Translations under genes and position numbers: made by a program
Source of the DNA: an uncultured Clostridia bacterium
Lineage (GTDB): Bacteria > Bacillota > Clostridia > Oscillospirales > Acutalibacteraceae
Assembly (NCBI GenBank): GCA_946187325.1
Contig: CAMHQC010000004.1
Location: 32,884-96,883 of the forward strand
Reading direction: 5' to 3'
Length of the DNA stretch: 64,000 bases
The notes under the pieces: generated by a model
The model's database searches: none
The model's input: only the letters and a program-made list of their open reading frames with translations
Told to the model about the DNA's origin: nothing
In this document: positions 36,757 through 45,014 of the stretch, piece after piece
Layout of the letters: each line of letters begins with the position of its first letter
Position numbering within the stretch: position 1 is the stretch's first letter

Positions 36757-37407
36757 ATGCTCGCTCTTTATATAATACTCGGAATACTTCTTTTACTTTT
36801 TTTAATAACGCTTTTTAATGTTTATGTCCACGCGGACTACGATAACGAGCTTTCGCTTTTTATAAAAATAGCTTTTGTAAAAATCTCAATTTTACCGTCT
36901 AAGCCTAAAAAGGAAAAGCCCGCAAAAAAGCCTGAGAAAAAGAAAGAAAAAAAGAAAAAATCCGGCGAAAAATCTAAAAAGAAAGAACCTAATAAAGTTT
37001 TCAGCTATGTAAAACAAAAGGGTATTTCGGGAATAGTAAATATAGTAAAGCGGATCTCAAGCCTCGCGGTCGGAGTATTAAAGGACTTTTTCTCCCATCT
37101 TGTAATCGACGAGCTTTATGTCGATTTAAGAGTCGCGGGAGATACCGCCGAGGATGCCGCTGTGAAATACGGCAGAATTTGCTCCGTGTTTTTTCCGGCT
37201 CTAAGGCTGATTATTGAGATTGTTAAGGTTAAACACTACGACGTCAGCGTTAACCCCGACTTTACCGAAAACGCTGAGGATACAGCTAAAGCAAAGGTTG
37301 TCGCGAGAATAAGAATCCTCGCCCTGCTGAAAATAGTCTTTACAAGAGCGTTTTCCGCTTTAAGACTGTTTATTAAGGCTAAACCCAAGAAGATAAAAAA
37401 GAAATGA
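36757..37407 (+). CDS. DUF2953 family membrane protein
   Basis: 216 residues: one N-terminal TM helix (about 2-22), then a very basic linker with runs of lysine (about 48-80), then the conserved DUF2953 part (ELYVDLRVAGDTAEDAAVKYGRICSVFFPAL...VSVNPDF). Function unknown; it is regularly found between scpB and gerW in clostridia, and starts one base after the scpB stop. Confidence 0.85.
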   Translation: MLALYIILGILLLLFLITLFNVYVHADYDNELSLFIKIAFVKISILPSKPKKEKPAKKPEKKKEKKKKSGEKSKKKEPNKVFSYVKQKGISGIVNIVKRISSLAVGVLKDFFSHLVIDELYVDLRVAGDTAEDAAVKYGRICSVFFPALRLIIEIVKVKHYDVSVNPDFTENAEDTAKAKVVARIRILALLKIVFTRAFSALRLFIKAKPKKIKKK

Positions 37408-37427
37408 TATAGATAAGGAGATACAAT

Positions 37428-37859
37428 ATGGATCATCCAATTAACAGCTTAATGGATACCACGATGGACAAAATAAAAGAGATGGTGGACGTTAATACTA
37501 TCATCGGCGATCCTATAACCTCGCCCGACGGTACTATTATTATCCCTGTTTCTAAGGTGAGCTACGGATTCGCCTCGGGCGGTTCGGATTTTCCGACTAA
37601 AAAGGAGAACAAGGACTGCTTCGGCGGAGGAAGCGGAGCGGGCGTTACTATCCAGCCCGTAGCGTTTCTGACTGTATTCCGCGGCGACGTAAAGCTTATC
37701 CCCGTAGAAAAATACGACGGAGCGGCCGACAGAGTTGTTGGTATGATGCCCGAGCTGGTTGATAAGGTCAGCGGTCTGTTTAAGAGAGATAAGAAAAAGA
37801 AAACCGATCCGATAGAGGTCAACAGCGAAGCCGCGGATTCCGACGAGGATATTTTTTAA
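37428..37859 (+). CDS. gerW: GerW family sporulation protein (YtfJ)
   Basis: 143 residues. HPINSLMDTTMDKIKEMVDVNTIIGDPI, then IIPVSKVSYGFASGGSDF and GGGSGAGVTIQPVAFLTV are the GerW/YtfJ pattern. In Bacillus it is a spore-coat/germination protein needed for normal germination, so its presence hints at sporulation ability or ancestry. AAGGAGATACAAT precedes the ATG. Confidence 0.92.
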   Translation: MDHPINSLMDTTMDKIKEMVDVNTIIGDPITSPDGTIIIPVSKVSYGFASGGSDFPTKKENKDCFGGGSGAGVTIQPVAFLTVFRGDVKLIPVEKYDGAADRVVGMMPELVDKVSGLFKRDKKKKTDPIEVNSEAADSDEDIF

Positions 37860-37870
37860 TATCAAATCAA

Positions 37871-37940
37871 CACGTCATCTTGAGCGGCTGCGGAGCAAAT
37901 TTCGCTTTAGCGAAATAGCCGAAAGCTCTTAAAGATTCTT
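37871..37940 (+). repeat. REP-like palindromic sequence (GTCATCTTGAGCGG type)
   Basis: A 70-base stretch beginning CACGTCATCTTGAGCGG and ending AAAGATTCTT, with a hairpin ATTTCGC-TTTA-GCGAAAT (37899-37916) nested inside GGCT/AGCC and GAGC/GCTC pairs. It resembles the widespread intergenic 'GTCATCCTGAGCG...AAGGATCT' palindromes seen in many bacteria. Only one copy was found here. Confidence 0.55.
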
Positions 37941-38023
37941 TACAAGCTCAGAATACCAAAATTTGTTCCGTTATAATTGTGAATTAAATTAATAAGCTTT
38001 TCATATTATCTACTGGTGATATT

Positions 38024-39145
38024 ATGAAAAAGTTTATTGCGGTACTCTTATTATTAACCGTGTTTATCGGGTGCACTCCCGGTGTTAACGCGCTCGATGT
38101 TTCGGCCGGCTCGGCGGTATTGTATTGCGCCGATAACGGCAAGGTTTATTTTTCTAAAAACGAAAATAAGCGTGTCCGCCCCGCAAGCACGACTAAAATT
38201 ATGACCGCCCTGATTACTCTCGAATACGCCGCGAAAAATAACCGAAGCGTAAAGTTTACCGAGGAAATGTTTTCCGAGGGAAGCAGTATGTACCTTAAAA
38301 AAGGCGAGGTAGTTACCCTAAGGGACTTAGCCGTCGGAATGTTGATGTGTTCGGGTAACGACGCGGCTAACGCCGCGGCTGTTTCGATAGCGGGCAGTAA
38401 GGAAAAGTTCGGCGAAATTATGACCGAAAAAGCCCGCAAGCTCGGTATGAAAAATACTAACTTTGTGACCCCGAGCGGACTTGACGACGAAAATCACTAC
38501 ACCACCGCTTACGATATGGCGGTTTTGATGGCGGCGGCTCTTAAAAACCGTGAATTCAAAAGAATTACATCAAAGAAGTCGCTGACCGTAAGCTTTATAA
38601 AGCCCTCTAATAAAATAACCACCTACGCTAACCACAACCGCCTTTTGTCGCTGTATAAATACTGCGTAGGCGGTAAAACAGGTTACACCGATTCGGCGGG
38701 AAGATGTCTTGTAACCGCCGCGAAAAAGGACGGCTTAACGCTTATCGCCGTTACTATGAACGACAGGCGCGACTGGGTTGACCATACTTCAATGTACAAC
38801 TACGGCTTTGAAAACTACCGTATGCGTGAAATCGACGACAGCGACTATATTTTTGACGTCGAAACGGTCGGCGGAGTTTCTGATAAAACCGCAGTCGGCG
38901 GAGAGGGCTATACCGGAATTGTCCTGAGCGCCGAGGATTTTTCGAAGATTAAAAAGCGCGTCGTTATGGATAACTTTCTCTACGCTCCCGTTAAGTCGGG
39001 AGATACGCTGGGAAAGATTATCTACACCTTTAAAGGCAAAAAAATCGCCGAGCATAAGCTTACGGCGCTTGAGAATAATAATTCTAAATTAGAAAATAAA
39101 AGTATATGGGAAAATATAAAAGGATTTTTTAATAATGCGTTCTAA
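38024..39145 (+). CDS. D-alanyl-D-alanine carboxypeptidase (DacF-type penicillin-binding protein)
   Basis: Trims the terminal D-Ala from peptidoglycan stem peptides. Signal peptide (residues 1-23; FIGC could also be a lipobox). Active-site motifs: STTK at 55-58, SGN at 110-112, KTG at 218-220, as in class C low-molecular-weight PBPs (S11 family). PBP5-type C-terminal beta domain after ~270. 373 residues. No obvious ribosome site except GGTGAT. Belongs to the scp-gerW-dac-rluB neighbourhood; overlaps rluB by 11 bases. Confidence 0.92.
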   Translation: MKKFIAVLLLLTVFIGCTPGVNALDVSAGSAVLYCADNGKVYFSKNENKRVRPASTTKIMTALITLEYAAKNNRSVKFTEEMFSEGSSMYLKKGEVVTLRDLAVGMLMCSGNDAANAAAVSIAGSKEKFGEIMTEKARKLGMKNTNFVTPSGLDDENHYTTAYDMAVLMAAALKNREFKRITSKKSLTVSFIKPSNKITTYANHNRLLSLYKYCVGGKTGYTDSAGRCLVTAAKKDGLTLIAVTMNDRRDWVDHTSMYNYGFENYRMREIDDSDYIFDVETVGGVSDKTAVGGEGYTGIVLSAEDFSKIKKRVVMDNFLYAPVKSGDTLGKIIYTFKGKKIAEHKLTALENNNSKLENKSIWENIKGFFNNAF

Positions 39146-39884
39146 ACTTGTAAGATTACAGAAATTTATGGCGGATTGCGGAGTAGCTTCCCGCCGTAAG
39201 AGCGAAGCGCTTATCGAGAGCGGAGCGGTCAAGGTTAACGGAAAACCCGCTAAAATCGGCGACAAGGTTAACCCCGATACCGACAAGGTCTACGTACATA
39301 ATAAGCGCGTCGTAATTAAGAAAAAAGGCGGTAAACGCTATATAATGCTCAACAAGCCGAGAGGTTATGTAACCACTATGAGCGACGAGAGGGGACGAAA
39401 ATGCGTAGCCGATCTCGTTAAGGATATTCCCGAGCGAATCTACCCTGTAGGACGGCTGGATAAAGACTCCGAGGGAATGCTGCTTATGACTAACGACGGT
39501 GATTTCGCCAACGTAGTTATGCACCCTAAAAAAGAGATTAACAAGGTCTACCACGTGACCGTTAAACCGGATATGCCCGACGATACCGCCAAAAAAATTA
39601 TGAACGGCGTCGTAATCGACGGCCGTAAAACCGCTCCCTGCGAGGTTCGAATTATGAGCAGGGAAGAGGATAAGGCTAATATCGAGATGGTGCTTCACGA
39701 GGGCAGGAATCGAGAAATCCGCAAAATGTGCGAGAGCTTCGATATAAAGGTTGTCCGCCTGAAACGAATCGCCGTAGGCTCGGTAAAGCTCGGTAAGCTG
39801 AAGCGCGGAATGTGGCGCGACTTAACCGTTGACGAGGTTCGAAAGCTTTCCGCCAATCCCAATCCGTCTAAATATACAGTTTAA
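39135..39884 (+). CDS. rluB: 23S rRNA pseudouridine synthase RluB family
   Basis: S4 RNA-binding domain (LVRLQKFMADCGVASRRKSEALIESGAVKVNGK, residues 4-36) followed by an RsuA-type catalytic domain with GRLDKDSEGMLLMTNDG near 112 (catalytic Asp) and EGRNREIRKMCE near 193. 249 residues. RsuA, RluE and RluF share the fold; the B-type assignment rests on gene context next to scpAB and length. Confidence 0.88.
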   Translation: MRSKLVRLQKFMADCGVASRRKSEALIESGAVKVNGKPAKIGDKVNPDTDKVYVHNKRVVIKKKGGKRYIMLNKPRGYVTTMSDERGRKCVADLVKDIPERIYPVGRLDKDSEGMLLMTNDGDFANVVMHPKKEINKVYHVTVKPDMPDDTAKKIMNGVVIDGRKTAPCEVRIMSREEDKANIEMVLHEGRNREIRKMCESFDIKVVRLKRIAVGSVKLGKLKRGMWRDLTVDEVRKLSANPNPSKYTV

Positions 39885-39925
39885 ATTTATACAAATTAAT
39901 AAACTTAATATCTAAATAAATATTT

Positions 39926-39959
39926 AAAGTGTGCAATTTTGATTATTGCGCACTTTTTT
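39926..39959 (+). terminator. terminator after rluB
   Basis: AAAGTGTGCAAT (39926-39937) pairs with ATTGCGCACTTT (39945-39956; one G-T pair), followed by TTTC. Confidence 0.85.
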
Positions 39960-39960
39960 C

Positions 39961-39989
39961 TTGCGATTTATTTAATTTTGTAATATAAT
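39961..39989 (+). promoter_or_regulatory. promoter of the biotin-dependent carboxyltransferase operon
   Basis: TTGCGA (39961-39966), 17-base spacer, TATAAT (39984-39989), about 55 bases before the first gene; GGAGG lies 6 bases upstream of the ATG at 40045. Confidence 0.7.
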
Positions 39990-40044
39990 TAGATATAACC
40001 TTTTATAAGGGGAAATATGGCAATAATTTTTATGGAGGATAGAT

Positions 40045-41352
40045 ATGAGTATTGAGAATATAGCTCAGGCTAAGGCGGCAATCAGCGAGACAGCCGCGTA
40101 TAAAACGCTCGCCGCGTTTTTTGATAACGGCGAGTTCACGCCGATAGCGAACCTCGCTAAGAGTAAGGACACTTACGCCGAGGTTGTGGCGGGACGAGGT
40201 TTTGTTGACGAAAGACCTGTTTACGCGTTCGCGCAGAATCCCGATTTTTGCGGCGGAGCTATGAGCAAGGCGTCAGCCGCCAAGATTAAGAAGGTCTACG
40301 ATTTAGCTAAGATGAACGGCGAGCCGATTGTAGGATTTTACAACAGCAAGGGCGGTCGTCTCGACGAGGGTAACGCTCTGCTCCAGGGATATGGAGAGGT
40401 GCTTAACGCCGCTTCTAAGATTTCGGGCGTAATTCCCCAGATTTCCGTAATCCTCGGCGATTGTATCGGTACAGGCGCTTTAAACGCCGTGTCCGCTGAT
40501 TTTGTAATCGCGGCTAAGGAAAGCAGACTTTCGCTCGATACCGCCGGCAAAAACGCCGATATAGATTATAACGCTGAAAACGGCATCGTTTCGGTTACAG
40601 CCGACGACGAAGCCGACGCTATAGAAAAAACTAAGGAGCTTTTAAACTACCTTCCCGACAGCAACCTCGCTCCTGTTCTCGGCTTCGAGGAAAACGAGCC
40701 TAACGCCGAGGGCTGTATAGTTCGCCGTATGGTTGACGAGGGTTCGCCTTATCAGGTTTATAAGGAGTACGGCGAAAACGCGCGAACCTTATTTGCCGCG
40801 ATAAAGGGTTCGGTTGTAGGTATCGTCCGCACAACAGGCGGTAAGCTCACCGCTGACGATTCTAATAAAATCGCTAAGCACGTTCGTTTCTGCGACGCGT
40901 TCTCAATCCCTGTTATCACTTTTGTAGACGTTGAAGCGTTCGGCGATATTAAATCCGCCGCTAAGGTAAGCTCCGCTTACGCCGAGGCTACCACGGCTAA
41001 AATTTCCGTTATTACCGGAAAAGCGTTCGGCTCAGCGTATATCGCTTTAGCCGGTTCAGGCGCGAACGCCGATATGGTATACGCCTTACCCGACGCGGTT
41101 ATAAGCCCTGTGAATCCCGAGGCGGTTGTGCTTATTAATTCTCCTGAAGAATTAAATGTACCCGTTGATGAACAGGCGGCGGTTGTTGATAAATACGCTA
41201 AAGAGAATTTAAGCGCCGGAAAAGCCGCTGAGAACGGTTATATCGACGACGTGGTTTGTGAGGAAGAACTCAGAGATACGCTCGCTGACGCTTGGAATTT
41301 ACTTTCGAATAAGCGCGTTCAGACAGAATCTAAAAAGCACGCGACTATTTAG
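40045..41352 (+). CDS. biotin-dependent acyl-CoA carboxyltransferase subunit (MmdA/12S-like, divergent)
   Basis: 435 residues with two crotonase-like halves of the carboxyl transferase family. The N half has GYGEVLNAASKISGVIPQIS and GDCIGTGALNAVSADFVIA near 115-155; the C half has KIAKHVRFCDAFSIPVITFVDV near 275 and AYAEATTAKISVITGKAFGSAYIAL near 310. It is shorter than usual MmdA/12S subunits (~510) and the normally conserved VPGF after VDV is replaced by EAFG. With the next two genes it would form a biotin enzyme that moves CO2 between an acyl-CoA and a keto acid; the acyl-CoA is not identifiable. Confidence 0.75.
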   Translation: MSIENIAQAKAAISETAAYKTLAAFFDNGEFTPIANLAKSKDTYAEVVAGRGFVDERPVYAFAQNPDFCGGAMSKASAAKIKKVYDLAKMNGEPIVGFYNSKGGRLDEGNALLQGYGEVLNAASKISGVIPQISVILGDCIGTGALNAVSADFVIAAKESRLSLDTAGKNADIDYNAENGIVSVTADDEADAIEKTKELLNYLPDSNLAPVLGFEENEPNAEGCIVRRMVDEGSPYQVYKEYGENARTLFAAIKGSVVGIVRTTGGKLTADDSNKIAKHVRFCDAFSIPVITFVDVEAFGDIKSAAKVSSAYAEATTAKISVITGKAFGSAYIALAGSGANADMVYALPDAVISPVNPEAVVLINSPEELNVPVDEQAAVVDKYAKENLSAGKAAENGYIDDVVCEEELRDTLADAWNLLSNKRVQTESKKHATI

Positions 41353-41380
41353 TTGATAGTTGATAGCTAATATAGTTAAT
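41351..41380 (+). repeat. degenerate heptamer tract (GTTGATA type)
   Basis: GTTGATA, GTTGATA, GCTAATA, TAGTTAA in 7-base register directly after the stop of the carboxyltransferase gene. Confidence 0.7.
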
Positions 41381-41400
41381 ATGACGAGGAGATATAAATT

Positions 41401-41769
41401 ATGAAAAATTTAAGAGTTACAGTTAACGGTACATCATACGACGTTCAGGTAGAGGAACTCGGCGGTTCTACAGCTCCCGCGGCTGCTCCCGCTCCCGCAA
41501 AGACCGCTCCCGCCCCCGCCGCGGCGCCCGCTCCGGCGGCTTCGGGTAACGAGGGCGCTGTTAAGGTTACAGCTCCTATGCCCGGTACGGTTGTAAGAGT
41601 AGAGGTAAGCGCGGGCGACTCCGTAACAGCGGGTCAGGATCTCGTATTTATCGAAGCTATGAAGATGGAAACTCCTGTTAAAGCCGCTCAGGACGGCACA
41701 ATCGCTTCCGTAGAGGTAAGCTCGGGCGAGAGCGTAGATACAGGTAAGGTTCTCCTTACTATGAATTAA
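41401..41769 (+). CDS. biotin carboxyl carrier protein
   Basis: 122 residues: short N-terminal assembly segment (MKNLRVTVNGTSYDVQVEEL), a flexible Ala/Pro linker (about 24-48), and a biotinyl domain whose EAMKMET places the biotinylated lysine at residue 88. Nearly the same length as the 1.3S carrier of Propionibacterium transcarboxylase (123). Needs biotin protein ligase; connects functionally with bioY at 3.7 kb. Confidence 0.93.
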   Translation: MKNLRVTVNGTSYDVQVEELGGSTAPAAAPAPAKTAPAPAAAPAPAASGNEGAVKVTAPMPGTVVRVEVSAGDSVTAGQDLVFIEAMKMETPVKAAQDGTIASVEVSSGESVDTGKVLLTMN

Positions 41770-41783
41770 GGAGTAGTAAAACT

Positions 41784-43184
41784 ATGAGTAAAAAGATTTT
41801 AGTTACGGAAACAGCGCTTCGAGACGCTCACCAGTCCTTAATCGCTACAAGAATGAAAACCGAGGAAATGCTCCCTGTACTTCCTCTGCTCGATAAAATC
41901 GGCTACCATTCTTTAGAGTGCTGGGGCGGAGCGACCTTCGACAGCTGTCTCAGATTCTTAAACGAGGACCCGTGGGAAAGACTCCGCGTTATCCGCAAGA
42001 ACTGCCCCAATACTAAGCTCCAGATGCTTTTCAGAGGTCAGAATATGCTCGGCTACCGCCATTACGCCGACGATGTACTCGAGTATTTCGTACAGAAAAG
42101 CTGCGCCAACGGTATTGATATTATCCGTATTTTTGACGCGCTTAACGATATTAAAAACCTCAAGAGCGCTATCACAGCCGCTAAAAAGGAAGGCGCTCAC
42201 GCTCAGGTAGCTATCAGCTATACCACAGGCCCCGTATTTACCGAGGAGTATTATGTAGACTACGCTAAGCGTATCGCCGACGCGGGAGCTGATTCTATCT
42301 GTATTAAGGATATGGCGGCTCTCTTAACTCCGTATAAGACCTACGATTTAGTTAAGGCGATTAAGTCCGAGGTAGACTTACCCGTCGCTCTGCATACTCA
42401 CTATACCTCGGGACTCGGCTCAATGTGTCTGCTAAAGGGTATAGAGGCCGGCGCCGATATTATCGATACCGCAATCTCTCCGCTCTCCCAGGGCACATCT
42501 CATTCTCCGACAGAGTCAATGGTAGCCGCTTTACAGGGTACTGAATACGATACAGGCTTAGACCTCGAGTCGTTTACGGAAATCCGTTCCTACTTTATGG
42601 ATTTACGCAAGAAGTATATCGACTCGGGACTTCTCGATACAAAGATTTTAACAGCCGATACAAAGGCTCTCTTATATCAGGTTCCCGGCGGAATGCTCTC
42701 GAACCTTATCTCCCAGCTCAAGCAGGCGGGTAAAGAGGATCAGCTCGACGAATGTCTCACCGAGGTTCCCCGAGTTCGTAAGGACGCGGGTTATCCTCCG
42801 CTCGTAACTCCAACCTCCCAGATTGTCGGCACTCAGGCTGTGTTTAATGTAATCGCGGGCGAGCGTTACAAGATGGTAACTAAGGAGTTCAAGGGCATTA
42901 TCGAGGGCAAGTACGGTACTACTCCGATGCCTATCGACCCCGAGTTCAGAAAGCAGATTATCGGCGACGAAGAACCGATTACCTGCCGTCCCGCCGACTT
43001 ACTCGAGCCCGAGCTCGATAAGCTCAGAGCGGAAATTCCTCAGTATATCGAGCAGGACGAGGACGTACTCTCCTACGCTCAGTTCCCCGAGGTCGCGACT
43101 AAATTCTTCGAAAAACGCCGTGAAACTAAAGCGGGTATAAACTCCGACTTAGGCGATAAAGAAAATAAGGTTTATCCTGTTTAA
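41784..43184 (+). CDS. oxaloacetate decarboxylase alpha / pyruvate carboxylase B-type carboxyltransferase
   Basis: 466 residues. TIM-barrel carboxyltransferase with TETALRDAHQSLIATRM at 7-23 (metal Asp), FDSCLRFLNEDPWERLR, CIKDMAALL near 172 (the lysine that is carbamylated in the family) and ALHTHYTSGLG near 203 (metal His pair), then the PYC/OadA C-terminal domain. It lacks a fused biotinyl domain; the separate carrier upstream supplies it. No membrane beta subunit (OadB) is encoded nearby, so a sodium-pump decarboxylase is not supported by the window; a soluble transcarboxylase-like complex is an alternative. Confidence 0.85.
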   Translation: MSKKILVTETALRDAHQSLIATRMKTEEMLPVLPLLDKIGYHSLECWGGATFDSCLRFLNEDPWERLRVIRKNCPNTKLQMLFRGQNMLGYRHYADDVLEYFVQKSCANGIDIIRIFDALNDIKNLKSAITAAKKEGAHAQVAISYTTGPVFTEEYYVDYAKRIADAGADSICIKDMAALLTPYKTYDLVKAIKSEVDLPVALHTHYTSGLGSMCLLKGIEAGADIIDTAISPLSQGTSHSPTESMVAALQGTEYDTGLDLESFTEIRSYFMDLRKKYIDSGLLDTKILTADTKALLYQVPGGMLSNLISQLKQAGKEDQLDECLTEVPRVRKDAGYPPLVTPTSQIVGTQAVFNVIAGERYKMVTKEFKGIIEGKYGTTPMPIDPEFRKQIIGDEEPITCRPADLLEPELDKLRAEIPQYIEQDEDVLSYAQFPEVATKFFEKRRETKAGINSDLGDKENKVYPV

Positions 43185-43208
43185 TAACGCGCTGAGCGCA
43201 ATTAATAA

Positions 43209-43247
43209 AACAACGCCGTTGTGAGAAATCACATCGGCGTTGTTTTT
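43209..43247 (+). terminator. strong terminator of the carboxyltransferase operon
   Basis: AACAACGCCG (43209-43218) pairs with CGGCGTTGTT (43235-43244); inside, TGTGA and TCACA continue the stem around a GAAA tetraloop, then TTTT follows. Next to it a short heptamer tract (TAGTATT, CAGTATT, CAGAAAT; about 43248-43268). Confidence 0.92.
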
Positions 43248-43276
43248 AGTATTCAGTATTCAGAAATTAACTATCT

Positions 43277-43723
43277 TTACTTCTTCTTATTATACCTCTT
43301 AACTCTATCTGATAAATCCTTTAGTTCGTTATTAGATAAGCTCGGAAGGTTTTCGAGCTTTTCGAGAAAGGTTGAAATCGTTTCGTTTTCCTTTAGGTGC
43401 AGGTACTCGGTGTAGTAGCTCACTATAACGCCCGGGATAATCGCCACCGTGATTATTCCCGAGATTGATACCGCTACCGTAACTATCCTGCCGAGCGGGC
43501 TTACCGCGTAAAAATCGCCGAAGCCTATCGTAGTTGACGATACGAAACAGTACCAAAGCCCGTCGCCGAAATTATTAACCTTAGGCTCGAATATCATAAC
43601 AAGCACAGCTCCGATACAGATAACCGATATGTAAACCGACAGCACCTTCAGCATACCTGTCCGGTTGAGTATTTTTAACATTCTGTAAAACGGCCGTTTT
43701 TTGTATCCTAATTCTTTTTTCAT
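43277..43723 (-). CDS. two-TM potassium channel
   Basis: 148 residues: basic N-terminus, TM1 about 25-45, a pore helix, the selectivity filter TTIGFGD at 64-70, TM2 about 80-105 and a charged C-terminal helix (LENLPSLSNNELKDLSDRVKRY). TIGFGD is a typical bacterial K+ filter. There is no RCK/TrkA domain, so gating is not evident. Starts 4 bases downstream of the tmcAL stop on the same strand. Confidence 0.88.
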   Translation of the reverse strand: MKKELGYKKRPFYRMLKILNRTGMLKVLSVYISVICIGAVLVMIFEPKVNNFGDGLWYCFVSSTTIGFGDFYAVSPLGRIVTVAVSISGIITVAIIPGVIVSYYTEYLHLKENETISTFLEKLENLPSLSNNELKDLSDRVKRYNKKK

Positions 43724-43726
43724 AAC

Positions 43727-44893
43727 CTATTCCTTTAATAAGCTTAGCGGATATGTAAAATCTTCTCCGCATTTTTTTATTTCGCCGGTCGCGAGCGAGT
43801 AAATATCGCTCGCCCTGAGGTCAATATCGAATATCCTCTTTGCCTTATCGTCCAGCTTTTTGTAACCGTCGGCGGCGTTTGTAATAATCGGGAGCGTTCC
43901 CGATTTTTTTATTTCACCGAGAAGCTCGGCGCCTCTTTCGTTAAACGCCAAAACTCTTAGATAGGGAACAGGCTGTGCTAAATCGTCCTTGGTTATGTTT
44001 AAGAGCGCGCTTATTATTATCCGCCTTATTCGAGCGTGAGTGTAACGTTTGGTTTTTATACTGCTGATAATTTCTTCTAAAGAATTATGATTGCGGATTG
44101 AAGCGTAAATCCTGTTGTGCAAGCCCTCGCTGACGTCGGGGAGATTCTCTATCTCAGATACGCTCATAGTTCTGAGCCTGTAGAGTATCGCTTTTTCCAG
44201 GTTTTTAATATCCGCGGGGTGATTAATCCTCGGGCTGTTTTCGGGAACTAAATCTCCGTAATCCCTGCCGTTTAGAATAAGCTTTCGAATATTCGACGCG
44301 CTGGAAAATCCGTTTTTTATTTCCGCGCTGTCGTGAGATACGCCCTCGCGTTTGATTATAATCGGCTTAATGCCTGTGCCGTCAAGCGATTTCAGGTACT
44401 CGAGCGCCAAGATATTGTTCGGCTTGGTGACAATCTCCGCAAGCTCGGGAGTGGTTTCTCTAAAGGCGTATTCGACCGCCCTCGGGTAGTACATTCCGTC
44501 GTCCATAGCTGATTTAACGAGCGAATTGAATTTTTTATCTTCGAATAATTCTGCGGATTTTATCAGAAGCCCTGGCTCGCTCTCCTCGGTAGAGAAGAAA
44601 AGGTTTTCGCAGCAGCCGAGCGCTTTAGCGATACTTACTCCCGCGGACGCGAAATTTTGCGCCGATGAACAAGCGTAAACAGTCGGAAGCTCTATCACCA
44701 AATCCGCGCCGTTTTTAACGGCGGTTTCAGCGCGGGTGAATTTATCGGCTACAGCGATATCTCCCCGCTGGGTAAAGCTTCCGCTCATTACCGCGGCAAC
44801 GGGGTTTGGGCTTTTTTCTTTTACCTTTTGCAACTGATATCTGTGACCGTTATGAAACGGATTGTATTCACAAATTACAACATTCGCTTTCAT
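43727..44893 (-). CDS. tmcAL: tRNA(Met) cytidine acetate ligase TmcAL (YlbM)
   Basis: Forms N4-acetylcytidine at the elongator tRNA-Met wobble base from acetate and ATP. The HIGH-type nucleotidyltransferase motif is EYNPFHNGHRYQL near residues 8-20; VMSGSFTQRGDIAVADKF and the GADLVIELPTVYACSSAQNFA segment are family signatures. 388 residues. It uses acetate directly and lies head-to-head with acetate kinase. Confidence 0.93.
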   Translation of the reverse strand: MKANVVICEYNPFHNGHRYQLQKVKEKSPNPVAAVMSGSFTQRGDIAVADKFTRAETAVKNGADLVIELPTVYACSSAQNFASAGVSIAKALGCCENLFFSTEESEPGLLIKSAELFEDKKFNSLVKSAMDDGMYYPRAVEYAFRETTPELAEIVTKPNNILALEYLKSLDGTGIKPIIIKREGVSHDSAEIKNGFSSASNIRKLILNGRDYGDLVPENSPRINHPADIKNLEKAILYRLRTMSVSEIENLPDVSEGLHNRIYASIRNHNSLEEIISSIKTKRYTHARIRRIIISALLNITKDDLAQPVPYLRVLAFNERGAELLGEIKKSGTLPIITNAADGYKKLDDKAKRIFDIDLRASDIYSLATGEIKKCGEDFTYPLSLLKE

Positions 44894-44937
44894 TTTTTCT
44901 CCTGAATTGTAGGTTATGAATATTTTTTTAAAAAAAC

Positions 44938-44966
44938 TTGCAAAATAAATACTTTTAGTTTATTAT
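44938..44966 (+). promoter_or_regulatory. promoter of ackA
   Basis: TTGCAA (44938-44943), 17-base spacer, TATTAT (44961-44966), 48 bases before the ackA ATG. Confidence 0.65.
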
Positions 44967-45014
44967 ATTATAGTATGAATTTAAAAACTAATCAATATAA
45001 AGGGGAATAAATTA

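Noticed and set aside
38054..38080. Lipobox-like FIGC in the D,D-carboxypeptidase as proof of a lipoprotein
   Set aside because: Most DacF/DacB proteins use signal peptidase I and a C-terminal helix; the cysteine position is compatible with either and the evidence is insufficient.
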